Source: Enterococcus moraviensis ATCC BAA-383
GTDB lineage: Bacteria; Bacillota; Bacilli; Lactobacillales; Enterococcaceae
Length of the DNA stretch: 64,000 nt
Direction: 5' to 3'
NCBI RefSeq assembly: GCF_000407445.1
Contig: NZ_ASWB01000002.1
Location: 744,001 to 808,000, forward strand
Numbering within the stretch: position 1 is the stretch's first letter; each line of letters begins with the position of its first letter. Shown here piece after piece: positions 17,812 to 27,800 of the stretch. The notes below the pieces were generated by a model. The model was not told where the DNA came from. It saw only the letters and a list, made by a program, of their open reading frames with translations, and did no database searches. The translations under genes were made by a program, and so were the position numbers.

Positions 17812-19860
17812 ATGGAAAATAAAGAAAAGCATGAGGACCATCACACCCATACTATGGAGAAAATGACAGATCATGATCAAATGTCTGGTATGGACCATTC
17901 AATGCATATGGGGAATTTTAAGCAAAAGTTTTGGTTGTCCCTGATCTTGGCAATACCCATCATTTTTCTTTCCCCAATGATGGGGGTCAATTTACCGTTT
18001 CAATTTACTTTTTTAGGATCTGATTGGCTCGTTTTAGTATTGGCTTCTATTCTGTTTTTTTACGGTGGTGCACCTTTTCTAAGTGGTGCTAAAATGGAGC
18101 TGAAACAAAAAAGTCCTGCAATGATGACACTTATTGCGATGGGAATCTCCGTTTCCTATTTTTATAGTGTGTACGCTTTTATCATGAACAAGTTAATGCC
18201 GCAAAACCATGTGATGGACTTTTTTTGGGAACTAGCAACATTGATTGTGATTATGTTGTTAGGTCACTGGATTGAGATGAACGCAATTTCAAACGCAAGT
18301 GATGCGTTACAAAAAATGGCAGAGCTTTTACCAGATAATGTTAAACGATTAAACCAAGACGGTAGTGAAGAAGAAGTTCCTCTGCAACAAGTTCATGAAG
18401 GAGATCGCTTAATTGTTAGAGCAGGAGATAAAATTCCCGCCGATGGCATAATCAATAACGGAAATACTACAGTAGATGAATCAATGGTCACGGGAGAATC
18501 GAAAGCCATTACCAAAAAGGAACAGGACAACGTGGTTGGAGGCTCAGTTAATGGGAGTGGCACAATCGAAATGACAATAACAGGAACTGGTGAGTCAGGA
18601 TATCTTTCAAAAGTCATGGATATGGTCAAAAAGGCACAGACGGATAAATCGAAACTTGAGTCTCTTTCAGATCAAGTAGCAAAGTGGTTGTTTTATATTG
18701 CGCTAGGTTCAGGACTATTCGCCTTTGTGATTTGGTTAGTCGTAGCTAAAGACTTGAGCATAGCTTTTGAACGAATGGTTACGGTCTTTATTATCGCATG
18801 TCCTCACGCTTTGGGCTTAGCGATACCACTTGTAATCGCTCGCTCCACTTCAATCGCAGCTAAACATGGGTTGCTATTAAAAAATCGAAATGCGTTGGAA
18901 CAGGCAAATGACATGGAATATGTAATGTTAGACAAAACAGGAACCTTAACAGAAGGAAAATTTACAGTTACAGGTATAGAAATGATAGACAATGAACTCA
19001 CAAAAACTGAAGCATTTAAAATAATTGGTGCTTTGGAAAATAACGCAAACCATCCCTTAGCAAGAGGCATCATGAATTATTTAAAGGAAAATGAAATTTT
19101 AGCCTATAAAGCAGAAAATCTTCAATCGATTTCTGGAATAGGAATAACGGGCACGGTGAACGGGCGTATCATCAAGATAGTGAATGAAACAGAAGTGAAA
19201 CGTTTAAATCTGACAGTCGATCACTCAATAAATCAGCATTACGAAGAACAAGGAAATACGTTAAGCTATTTAATTATAGAAAATCGTTTAATGGCTATGA
19301 TTGCATTGGGAGATATAATTAAACCAGAAGCAAAGCAGTTCATAGCGGATATCAAGGCTAAAGGAATTACTCCTGTAATGTTGACAGGAGATAATCAAGT
19401 AGCAGCTGAGGCAGTCGCTCATTATTTAGGAATCGATGACTTTTATGGAGCGTTGTTACCAGAAGACAAAGAAAAAATCATTCAATCTTATATAAACAAT
19501 GGTAAAAAGGTTATGATGGTCGGTGATGGCGTCAATGATGCACCAAGTTTAGTTCGAGCAACAATTGGTGTTGCAATTGGTGCCGGGACGGATGTTGCGA
19601 TTGACTCTGCCGACGTAGTTCTAACAGATAGTGATCCTAAAGACATTCTTCGCTTCTTAGATTTAGCGAAACAAACACGTCGAAAAATGATTCAAAATCT
19701 CTGGTGGGGAGCGGGGTATAATATTATCGCAATTCCGTTGGCAGCAGGTATCTTAGCTCCTTGGGGGATTTTACTGAATCCCGCAGTTGGAGCAATTCTG
19801 ATGTCTTTGAGTACAGTTATCGTTGCGGCAAATGCAATGACTTTACGCATTCAAAATTAA
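17812..19860 (+). CDS. copB: copper/silver P1B-type ATPase, CopB type
   Basis: A 682-aa P-type ATPase. The N-terminal 35 residues are rich in His and Met (a metal-binding tail, replacing CXXC domains). The membrane metal site is CPH (Cys330), the P1B-3 signature of CopB exporters. It also has TGES in the actuator domain, DKTGT with phosphorylated Asp374, an HP motif (NHPLARG) and GDGVNDAP. It exports copper (or silver) from the cell. No CopY, CopZ or CopA gene and no cop box (TACAnnTGTA) are visible beside it, so it is a single-gene unit here. ATG 17812 behind AGAGGG. Confidence 0.9.
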   Translation: MENKEKHEDHHTHTMEKMTDHDQMSGMDHSMHMGNFKQKFWLSLILAIPIIFLSPMMGVNLPFQFTFLGSDWLVLVLASILFFYGGAPFLSGAKMELKQKSPAMMTLIAMGISVSYFYSVYAFIMNKLMPQNHVMDFFWELATLIVIMLLGHWIEMNAISNASDALQKMAELLPDNVKRLNQDGSEEEVPLQQVHEGDRLIVRAGDKIPADGIINNGNTTVDESMVTGESKAITKKEQDNVVGGSVNGSGTIEMTITGTGESGYLSKVMDMVKKAQTDKSKLESLSDQVAKWLFYIALGSGLFAFVIWLVVAKDLSIAFERMVTVFIIACPHALGLAIPLVIARSTSIAAKHGLLLKNRNALEQANDMEYVMLDKTGTLTEGKFTVTGIEMIDNELTKTEAFKIIGALENNANHPLARGIMNYLKENEILAYKAENLQSISGIGITGTVNGRIIKIVNETEVKRLNLTVDHSINQHYEEQGNTLSYLIIENRLMAMIALGDIIKPEAKQFIADIKAKGITPVMLTGDNQVAAEAVAHYLGIDDFYGALLPEDKEKIIQSYINNGKKVMMVGDGVNDAPSLVRATIGVAIGAGTDVAIDSADVVLTDSDPKDILRFLDLAKQTRRKMIQNLWWGAGYNIIAIPLAAGILAPWGILLNPAVGAILMSLSTVIVAANAMTLRIQN

Positions 19861-19863
19861 AAA

Positions 19864-19915
19864 TGAAAAGCAATGAATCCTGCGTATATTAATTATGCAT
19901 GTTCATTGCTTTTTT
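19864..19915 (+). terminator. terminator after the copper ATPase gene
   Basis: AAAAGCAATGAA pairs with TTCATTGCTTTT and is followed by a T run. Confidence 0.85.
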
Positions 19916-19966
19916 TATGAAAGTGACAAATAGAATTAGTGGGTACGATTAGTAAGGAGATAGGGT

Positions 19967-21445
19967 ATGGATTATAAAGACATCCTTGATTTTGAGTCAA
20001 GCAAGTTACTTGGGCTGTTTAATTTACTGAAATCTACAGATAAGAATAGTTCATTAGAGCAACTTTCCGAAAAATTGGAGGTCAATGTTCGAACCATCAT
20101 ACGCTCGATAAAGAAACTAAAAAATTTATTTAAGCGTTATGAACTGAATGAACACCTAAAGATTCGCAGACATTCCAAAAAGTATTTCTATTTAAAAAGA
20201 GAGAACGATTTGTATTTAGAACTCTTTTTAGTTCAATATTTAAGTGAATTACCTGAGATTATTTTTCTAAAAGCTGTGATTGAGGTGAAAACTATTAAAA
20301 CCAAACGTTTAGCAGAAAAATTGCACATCAGCGAATCAAGTATGAGAAGAAGAGTGAAGAAAGTGAATGAATGGCTAACTAAATTTAATATCCATTTAAA
20401 AAGAGGCACTTATGAACTTATGGGAGAGGAAGAACAAATTCGAGCATGGATTTTACACTTTTATTGGTTTGCGTATCAGGGAACGAAAAATAAATTTTTA
20501 TTGATAGGAAAAGATGAAAGCTGGCAACTAACGCATCTGTTGGTAAAATTTTTTCAAATGCAAATCAATGATCTTCAAAAAGAGTCACTGTTTAGAATCG
20601 TTCAAATTGCATCATGGCGCTATAAAAACGGGGAAAAAATTTCGATTAAGAAAGAATGGATGCAATATACTGAAAACAGTTCCGTTTTCTCTAAATTTAT
20701 CGCAACAATGGAGGTGGAGAAATGTGTAAGAGATTGGAATTTAGAAGAGTTAGCCTATCTTTATATTATTATTCAGGCAAAATTTTTACCCTATTTTGGT
20801 TCTAGTATACAGGCCTACATTATTGAAGAACACTACGTAAAAAAAACAACCTGTTACGTAAACACCTTAGTAGCAACCAACATATTTAGACAAGTATTTT
20901 GGGGTAAAAAATTTAGTCATTCCAAGTCTAGTGTAGTCGCTTTTTTTGGGTTTCATTTATATTATGAAGTGGTTTCTGGATTGCCTTATGAAAGAGAACG
21001 ATCAAAAGAAACATTGCAAGAAAATTACCCTAGTTTTATCTGTAAAGTCGACGAAGGTCTGTGTACACTGGTCATGAAAAATCGATTTTATCTCCGGATT
21101 CCAAAAGATGCCTTATTTTATCGATACTTCATGATATTAAGTACGCTTATTTCACCTGTCTATAATGAGAAAAGGATATTTGTTTGTTTAATGACAGATC
21201 TATCGATCGAACAAGAAAATGGTTTGGGGAAAAGAATTGTTGATTTTTTTAGCAGCAAGTATAATCTAGTTGTGAGCTATGCTAGAACAGCCCAATCCAT
21301 TGCGTACACCGATATTATTTTAACGACTGTTGTATACGAGGCATTAAAGCAGAAATATGCCCAACCTATTCTGCTTATTGATGGGGAACTATCTGAAGCA
21401 CTCCTTTTTCAAATTGAAAAATTATTAAAAAAAGTCAGAAAGTGA
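19967..21445 (+). CDS. Mga/AtxA-like virulence-type transcriptional regulator
   Basis: A 492-aa protein. Two N-terminal winged helix-turn-helix regions are visible, one around residues 28-48 (SLEQLSEKLEVNVRTIIRSI) and one around 100-125 (KTKRLAEKLHISESSMRRR). Together they match the HTH_Mga/Mga arrangement. The long remainder has the size of the PRD-like and EIIB-like domains of this family. Such proteins often control surface proteins and sugar-linked traits. Its target is not evident; the neighbours are a copper ATPase and an aldo/keto reductase. ATG 19967 with AAGGAG upstream. Confidence 0.8.
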   Translation: MDYKDILDFESSKLLGLFNLLKSTDKNSSLEQLSEKLEVNVRTIIRSIKKLKNLFKRYELNEHLKIRRHSKKYFYLKRENDLYLELFLVQYLSELPEIIFLKAVIEVKTIKTKRLAEKLHISESSMRRRVKKVNEWLTKFNIHLKRGTYELMGEEEQIRAWILHFYWFAYQGTKNKFLLIGKDESWQLTHLLVKFFQMQINDLQKESLFRIVQIASWRYKNGEKISIKKEWMQYTENSSVFSKFIATMEVEKCVRDWNLEELAYLYIIIQAKFLPYFGSSIQAYIIEEHYVKKTTCYVNTLVATNIFRQVFWGKKFSHSKSSVVAFFGFHLYYEVVSGLPYERERSKETLQENYPSFICKVDEGLCTLVMKNRFYLRIPKDALFYRYFMILSTLISPVYNEKRIFVCLMTDLSIEQENGLGKRIVDFFSSKYNLVVSYARTAQSIAYTDIILTTVVYEALKQKYAQPILLIDGELSEALLFQIEKLLKKVRK

Positions 21446-21505
21446 AGCCCTTTCATCTAAATATGTTAAACTAGACTAGTGAATATAATTTTAGGAGGTC
21501 TTTGC

Positions 21506-22417
21506 GTGGACAAGATTCGATTTGGAACAAGTGATTTACAAGTAGCACCAGTTATTCTTGGATGTATGAGAATGAATGGAGCAGAAAATCCAGCAGAAAT
21601 TATTGAAACGGCCTATGATCATGGAATTGATTTTTTTGATCATGCAGATATTTATGGTGGTGGAGAATGCGAAACAATTTTTGGCAAAGCATTGAAAGAG
21701 ACATCGATCAAAAGAGAAGACATCATTCTTCAAACGAAGTGTGGTATTCGTAAAGGAATGTTTGACTTTTCAAAAGAACATATTATTTCTTCAGTGGAAG
21801 AAAGTTTGAAACGTTTAGGTGTGGATTATGTGGATGCATTATTATTACATCGACCAGATACACTTGTGGAACCAGAAGAAGTGGCTGCTGCCTTTGACCA
21901 ATTAGAAGCACAAGGGAAAGTAAAATATTTTGGTGTTAGTAATCAAAAACCGATGCAAATTGATTTATTGAAGAAAACAGTGAAACAACCATTAGTAGCA
22001 AATCAGCTTCAGTTTGGAATTAAACATACAGGTATGATTGATCAAGGGATTCATGTAAATATGACGGATGAAGCAAGTATCGATAGAGACGGCAGCATCT
22101 TAGATTATTCTCGTTTGAATGACATGACGATACAAGCGTGGTCACCTTATCAATATGGCTTTTTTGAAGGTGTTTTCATAGGAAATGAGAAGTTCGCAGA
22201 TTTAAACGAAATACTAGATCGTATTGCTGCGCATCATAACATAACAGCAACAGGCCTTGCTACTGCATGGATTTTGAGACATCCAGCAAAAATGCAAGTG
22301 ATAGCTGGAACTATGAATAAAGAACGAATCAAAGAAATTGCAAAAGCGTCTGAAATCAAACTAAGCAGAGAAGAGTGGTATGAAATTTACCGCGCAGCTG
22401 GAAATATTTTACCGTAA
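21506..22417 (+). CDS. aldo/keto reductase (YdhF-like)
   Basis: A 303-aa NADPH-dependent oxidoreductase. The catalytic tetrad is visible: Asp in FFDHADIYG, Tyr in the same motif, Lys in LQTKCG and His in LLLHRPD. The GTG at 21506 has an AGGAGG seven bases upstream, so the longer reading from 21479 is rejected. Physiological substrate unknown. It follows the Mga-like gene by 60 bases and ends at a bidirectional terminator. Confidence 0.92.
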   Translation: MDKIRFGTSDLQVAPVILGCMRMNGAENPAEIIETAYDHGIDFFDHADIYGGGECETIFGKALKETSIKREDIILQTKCGIRKGMFDFSKEHIISSVEESLKRLGVDYVDALLLHRPDTLVEPEEVAAAFDQLEAQGKVKYFGVSNQKPMQIDLLKKTVKQPLVANQLQFGIKHTGMIDQGIHVNMTDEASIDRDGSILDYSRLNDMTIQAWSPYQYGFFEGVFIGNEKFADLNEILDRIAAHHNITATGLATAWILRHPAKMQVIAGTMNKERIKEIAKASEIKLSREEWYEIYRAAGNILP

Positions 22418-22436
22418 CGAATAGTGAGATATTAAA

Positions 22437-22478
22437 TAAAAACGAGCCACTCTAATTGGTAGAATGGCTCGTTTTTTG
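22437..22478. terminator. bidirectional terminator
   Basis: AACGAGCCA.TCT and AGA.TGGCTCGTT form a stem with A and T runs at the two ends, between the converging aldo/keto reductase and Rgg-like genes. Confidence 0.85.
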
Positions 22479-22482
22479 TATT

Positions 22483-23367
22483 TTAGTTTATGGTAATTTC
22501 TGGAAGGGAGGCTGTATGTTGAATCAACGATTTTATTTGGGTTTCAATTTTTTCTGCCGTTTGATAGTCTTCTAATTCTTTCATATAGTCTTTTAACAAA
22601 AATAATTTTGATAGGTAGTGATTATTCATGGTTAGTTTATAATTTAAAGTGTGTGTATTAAAATGTAAAAATAACAAAAAATAGTGATTAGGGTATTGTT
22701 CTAAAAAATCTTTTGTTTTGGTTAACATTTTTTTAGTAAACGAATAATCTTCATTTTTTAGAGCAATGGATGTATTTGTACATAAGGCAAGATGAATCGC
22801 ATATTGATGAGAACGCGTAAATTCAGATGAATCAGAAGAGAGATTGATTTGTTTAAGAATAGTTAAACTAACTCTTTTCACTGTATCATAGGCTAAATAA
22901 TCACACATTTCTGAAACTAAAGTCAAATCAATAATCGAAAAAAAGGTTAATTTCTTTAGGTACTTATTTAAGTGCTGTAAATCACGATCATTTATCTTTT
23001 CAACGGTATCAAAATCAAACTGCTCCATTCTTAACTTACATAATAAATAACAATGAAATTTCTCGATACTCTTTTTTTTATTCTCTTTAAAATAAGCATA
23101 AAGATCTAATGTATTATCCATACAGGATAGTTTCTTTTTGGATGCATAAAGCGCATTCTTTTCATTTTTGTAAAACCAAAAGTCTTGATAACTAAAATTG
23201 AGCCGTTCGAGTAATTCTAAAAGAATATGATACTGTATACTAGTTTGATTTCGCTCAATTCTAGAGTAGGTATGTCTAGAGATAATTCCTTGACAACAGT
23301 CTTTTTGGTTTAATCCTCTGAGCTTTCTTAATTTTTTTAAGGTTTCTCCTTCTGTTAGTACGTACAT
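22483..23367 (-). CDS. Rgg/MutR-like transcriptional regulator
   Basis: A 294-aa protein with an N-terminal helix-turn-helix (GETLKKLRKLRGLNQKD...SRHTYSRIERN) and a long, all-helical, TPR-like C-terminal region, the build of Rgg-family peptide-responsive regulators. I take ATG 23367 (AAGGAG nine bases upstream). It is the only gene reading into a 700-base region lacking recognised proteins, where a cognate peptide gene might be sought. Its ligand is unknown. Confidence 0.75.
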   Translation of the reverse strand: MYVLTEGETLKKLRKLRGLNQKDCCQGIISRHTYSRIERNQTSIQYHILLELLERLNFSYQDFWFYKNEKNALYASKKKLSCMDNTLDLYAYFKENKKKSIEKFHCYLLCKLRMEQFDFDTVEKINDRDLQHLNKYLKKLTFFSIIDLTLVSEMCDYLAYDTVKRVSLTILKQINLSSDSSEFTRSHQYAIHLALCTNTSIALKNEDYSFTKKMLTKTKDFLEQYPNHYFLLFLHFNTHTLNYKLTMNNHYLSKLFLLKDYMKELEDYQTAEKIETQIKSLIQHTASLPEITIN

Positions 23368-23730
23368 TGTGATATTCTCCTTTTTTATAGATTTCAAGAA
23401 AAAGCAATCAATGAATTATTAGAAAACGTTAATGCTATTTGCTCATTAATCACACAAAATAAGATGGATTTTCAATTAAATCAATTCATTTATATGAAAA
23501 AAGCTCATTTCTTGTCGATTGGTGGTAATCTATGGTTTGTAAAACTATAATTATAAGGTAAGAAAACACAATGAAAAAGTAAGGATAAAATAGCAAAACG
23601 GGATTATTTTTTTATTCGCTATTCATCAAAAAAATATAAAATTACCTGAAAAATAAAAAAGTAGTTGTTTTATTCTAAAAAGCATGGTAATTTTAACAGG
23701 TATTGAAGTTTAAGAAGAAGAAGCAACTAT
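23368..23730. other. intergenic region upstream of the Rgg-like gene
   Basis: AT-rich and without a recognised gene. A 28-codon ORF at 23464-23550 (plus strand, MDFQLNQFIYM start and GGNLWFVKL end) is the only small hydrophobic reading frame; it has no Shine-Dalgarno site. A TATAAT lies at 23546-23551 without a good -35. Confidence 0.4.
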
Positions 23731-23864
23731 AAAAAAATAGAGATGCACTAGTATCACTCTCCGGGTTTCTCAGGCCCAGGTCAGCATAATACTAGTCCAC
23801 CATAAGACAGCTTTGGACTGTTTTACGTGGAATGCACCCCTGTAGCTTACTGAAGCAAGCCACA
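23731..23864 (-). ncRNA. candidate structured small RNA, family not recognised
   Basis: Read on the minus strand, about 134 nt fold into a compact plan. A 5' hairpin (23842-23848 with 23857-23863) is followed by a three-way junction closed by a 9-base stem (23833-23841 with 23739-23747). Inside it are arm P2 (23797-23810 with 23818-23830) and arm P3 (23747-23754 with 23789-23796, inner CCGGG/CCC-GG at 23761-23765 and 23775-23780). The closing stem is directly followed by a seven-T run, so it doubles as terminator. A promoter is placed just upstream. GC content exceeds the surroundings. I could not match it to 6S, SRP, tmRNA, RNase P or a known riboswitch. Confidence 0.7.
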
Positions 23865-23870
23865 ATCTAG

Positions 23871-23900
23871 AGTATAGCAAATTTTTCTCACTTTTGACAG
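23871..23900 (-). promoter_or_regulatory. promoter of the candidate small RNA
   Basis: On the minus strand: -35 CTGTCA (23895-23900), 18-base spacer, extended -10 TGC-TATACT (TATACT at 23871-23876). Predicted start about 23864, exactly before the first hairpin. Confidence 0.65.
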
Positions 23901-23993
23901 ATAAAAATAAAGGGAGTTCTTTATTTTTATTTTGTTGGTAAGAATTAATTTCCGTTTTGTATTTACTCTTTTTTTCGTTTGTGTGTTTATTTA

Positions 23994-24041
23994 GGCTAGG
24001 GCGCGTTACACTTAAAATAGTGGCGTGCCCTAGCCTTTTTT
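23994..24041 (+). terminator. strong plus-strand terminator with no obvious gene before it
   Basis: GGCTAGGGC.CG at 23994-24004 pairs with CG.GCCCTAGCC at 24024-24035 and is followed by six T. No plus-strand gene ends nearby, so it may end an unseen plus-strand transcript or shield the 24106 gene. Confidence 0.8.
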
Positions 24042-24105
24042 AGGTTCGCTTCTTCTTTTTAATCTTTATTACAATGAAATCAATAAAAAAATTGGAGATC
24101 TAGAT

Positions 24106-24480
24106 ATGGGAAGAAAAGATACTGTAAAGATGTTAAGAACAGATATTTTGTTCTATGGGAAACAGATCAAACTATTTAATCGTTCCGATGATTGGTATAT
24201 TGAAAAAGAAGGAAGCAAGATTGAAAGACGTGTAATGTATTTTGAAGAAGGATTAATTGGTAAACAATATAAGGTGGTAGATTCTATTGATTTAGAGGCT
24301 ATTTATCAAGAAATTCAGTTTGTCTTTGATCACAAGAAAACCATTATTGGAAAGCGGCCATATAGAGGAGCTGCGTTGCATTTTACTGGTAAAGGCGATG
24401 CTTATAAAGAAACAATAAATCGCTTAGACTATAATCAAAAATTAAAAGTACATGGAAAAATGTATCAATTAGGAAAATAA
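24106..24480 (+). CDS. unknown 124-aa protein
   Basis: I do not recognise the family. It is soluble and basic, with regions YGKQIKLFNRSDDWYIEKEG and RPYRGAALHFTGKGDAYKET. No signal peptide or membrane helix is present. ATG 24106 follows TTGGAGATCTAG, a fair ribosome site. It stands between a strong terminator and the leader region of the adhesin gene. Confidence 0.65.
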   Translation: MGRKDTVKMLRTDILFYGKQIKLFNRSDDWYIEKEGSKIERRVMYFEEGLIGKQYKVVDSIDLEAIYQEIQFVFDHKKTIIGKRPYRGAALHFTGKGDAYKETINRLDYNQKLKVHGKMYQLGK

Positions 24481-24794
24481 TCCTAAAATTGAATATCCGG
24501 TGGGTCCACCGCTTTCGTTATCAGTGCAGCTTAGGGCGAAAGAATAGAACCGAAAAAGGTATTGCTGTATCATTGGGAGACGATTGACGTATTCTACTCC
24601 CATAGAGTTTGAAGTTACGATTGCTATAAACTTCACGACAGGACACGAGTTTTATGAAAATAGTTTATTTGTGTTGGAACTTTTGGAATAGGTTAACAAT
24701 ATATAGATCAGATTTATGGTGAAAATAAGAATAGAACTCGAGCAAGACGACAAAAAAATGTCGTCTTTTTTTGTACTCAAAAGGAGGGGAGAGC
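24481..24794 (+). promoter_or_regulatory. structured leader and attenuator-like terminator before the adhesin gene
   Basis: Several complementary arms lie in 24497-24640: CGGTG/CACCG, CTTTCG/CGAAAG, GGGAG/CTCCC and GAAGTT/AACTTC. A promoter candidate is TTAACA (24693-24698), 16 bases, TATGGT (24715-24720). A clear terminator, AAGACGACA (24744-24752) with TGTCGTCTT (24759-24767) and a T run, lies only 23 bases before the leader ORF. There is no room for a separate promoter after it, so adhesin transcripts must read through it. Confidence 0.55.
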
Positions 24795-24866
24795 ATGAAT
24801 ATCCGTTCGCCACCTATTAGGAAAATGACTAACGCATTCAAAAATGATTTAGTGAGGGGAAAATGA
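24795..24866 (+). CDS. 23-aa leader ORF coupled to the adhesin gene
   Basis: ATG 24795 has an excellent AGGAGG site seven bases upstream. It encodes MNIRSPPIRKMTNAFKNDL plus four residues. Its TGA (24864-24866) overlaps the ATGATG start of the adhesin gene. It probably serves translational coupling or regulation; the product itself is basic and without a signal sequence. Confidence 0.6.
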   Translation: MNIRSPPIRKMTNAFKNDLVRGK

Positions 24867-27800
24867 TGAAATTAAAATGTAAGAAACTGATAACGCTCTT
24901 GGTTCTAGTATTCACGTTGATATCTAATTTTTTACCAGTAATAGAACCGATGGTAGCCCATGCAGAAAGTGAAACTACGGCAAGTGAGACACTTAATTTA
25001 GAGGACAATTTTGATAAAATCAGAACAGTAGAAAATGAACCTGTCAAAGAGAGTAGTGAAGAAAATCTAGAAAGGACGGATCAAACAGACGATACGCCAA
25101 TCAATTTGGATGAAAAGATAGAAGCAGAGGATGATAAAAATGAACCAGCCGAAGAATCTGTCAAAGAATCATCTGAAGAAACGATTGGTGAGCGCTCTGC
25201 TGAATCGCTAGCTGCTAGACCAGACCCATACGATGTGCAGGGGTTGAGCAATGAAGAGATCATTTCATTGGCACGATACATGTACGGAGCGTATGTTCAG
25301 TCAAATCCAACTGCTGAAATCTATGTTACAAATGATCAGAACGAAGTCATTAATATTCCGTTTATCCAGACATATGCTGTTGGATCACAAGAGCTGATAC
25401 CAATGAAATATTCTGTAAAAATAGGTGATAAATGGCTCATTCAAGTGACGCAAATAGAAAAATTTAGAATTGATGGTAAGATAGCATATTGTGTAGAACC
25501 AGGTGTTCCTTTCAATATAGGTGAAGGGTATGTTCCGCATACATCTGTTGGATTAATAAGTGATAGTCAAAAAAAAGTGATCAATAACATTGTAAACTTT
25601 GGTTCCAACGGAGCTGACTCTAATGAACTATATATAGCAACACAATTTTCAGTATGGGAATCTTTAGGTTTTAGCGTACAAAGCGAATTAACAAACTATC
25701 AAGCCTATAAAGCTCAAATTGAAGCGAATATAAATAACTATCGTACTAAACCATCATTTGATGAACAAGAATTTACAGTTGTAGCGGGCGAAACAGTAGA
25801 CCTAAATGATAGTAGAGGTGTCTTTGCCCAATATCGTGAAGTGAGTAACGGAACAAATACAAGTATCAGTAAACAAGGAAATACATTAAGAATTACACCT
25901 TCTGTTCTCTCTACGAATGGTGAAATCAATTTTCAAAGAACTTCTCCTAATTCTGGTGCCCAGTATTTTTGGGTAAAAGATGGAAAACAGACAATGGTAA
26001 CGGCTGGTGAGATAGAACCGACTAAAACAAAAATCCGTTTAAATATAATCAAAACAGGTTCTATCGCTGCACTCAAAGTAGATGAAGAAGGACTTCCTTT
26101 AGCAGATGCAGTTTTTAGATTTGAATATTCAGGAATTGTTGAAGAACGTACGACAGATCAAGATGGGATCGCTCGTTTAGATGACATTTTGATGGGAACA
26201 GAAGTGACCTTGACTGAAATCAAAGCACCAGACGGTAGAGTTATTGACAAAACACCTCAAAAAGTCATCGTAGAAGTCAACCAATTGCTTACTAGACAAT
26301 TTACCAATCGTTGGGCAAGACAACCAATCAAGTTGATCAAATTGGAAAAAGATGCCAACCGTCCCTTAAAAGACGTACCATTTGCATTGTATAAAGTAAC
26401 AGGTGTAACTAAAAGCAAAATTGGTGAGTATAAAACGGATGCTAACGGAGAAATAAACATTGAGAGTTTGATTTATAACCGAGATGGATACATCTTCAAA
26501 GAATTAGAACCGTTACATGGATTCTTACCAAATGGAAATGACTATACGTTTAAAGTTACGCCTGAAAAAGATGGGGAAGTACTTGTAGTGGATGTAGAGA
26601 ACGAAACGATACCTGTGGAGCTTAATACCACTGCTACTGGGAAAAATGGAGAGAAATTTGTTGACCCGACAAAGGAAATCAATTTAGAAGACACGATACG
26701 GTATAAATGGCTTTTCGCTGGTCGCACATATCTTTATACAACAAAAATTGTTGATCAAAAAACAGGAGAAGTCCTAGATACCTTAAATGGCTCTTTTGCT
26801 CCACTTGCCTATGAAGGATTCCATGTTGTTAAAGCAAAGCTGGATGGACAAAAATATCGTGGTAAAACGATTGTTTTTTACGAATACATTTATGATACAG
26901 TCAAGAAAAAAGAAGTAGCATCACACGAAGACATTAATGACTTGGGACAAACAATCAAGGTCAATGATCCAGAAATCAAAACAAAAGCGCAAGGTGAAGA
27001 TGGCCGTAAATTATTCAATCCACAGAAAAAAGTAAACATAAAAGAAACGGTGACATTCACTGATTTAGTGGTTGGACATAAGTATACAACGACGGTTCAA
27101 GGGTATAAATTAAGTGATGAAACAACATACGAAAATGCAGCATTAACCAAAACATTTATTGCAACTCATCCATTGATGGAGTTGACTTTTGAATTTGAAT
27201 TAGATGGTCAAGAGCTTAAAGGAAATGGCATTGTATTCACAGAAAAACTTTTTTATGAAAGTGAAGAAATGGCAAATCACGAAGAGTTGACAAATGAAGA
27301 ACAAACGGTTCGATTCACTGATCCAAAAATTACAACGAAAGCCTATGGAGAAGAAGGAAAACAACTGTTTGATCCTCATGCAAAAGTCCCTGTGAAAGAG
27401 ACCGCTGTTTTAACAGATTTGATTGTTGGGGACGAATATAAAGTAATCGTTCAAGGCTACCGTCTATCTACAGGTAAGCCGTATGAAAAAATCAAAAAAG
27501 AGTTGGTCTTTACAGCTACTGAAACGGAGATGGAACAGACAGTTGATTTTATCCTATCAGGTAAAGAACTAGCTGGAGACGGTATCGTTTTCACAGAAAC
27601 CTTACTGTATGAAGAAGAAACAATTGCGGAGCACAAAGATTTATCCAATCAAGAACAAACAATCGTCTTTACAAACCCAAAAATTAAAACCAAAGCATTT
27701 GGCGATGAACAAAAGCAAGTCTTTGATCCACTTCAAAAAGTTTTAGTAAAAGAGACAGCAGAGATTACAAAATTGATTATTGGGAACGAATATAAAGTTG

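Noticed and set aside
23731-23864. Matching the small RNA to a TPP riboswitch, SRP RNA, 6S RNA or tmRNA
   Set aside because: GGGGTGC and CTGAGA occur but in the wrong order for TPP; no GGAA SRP tetraloop motif, no 6S long-bubble hairpin, and no tmRNA or tRNA-like ends are visible.
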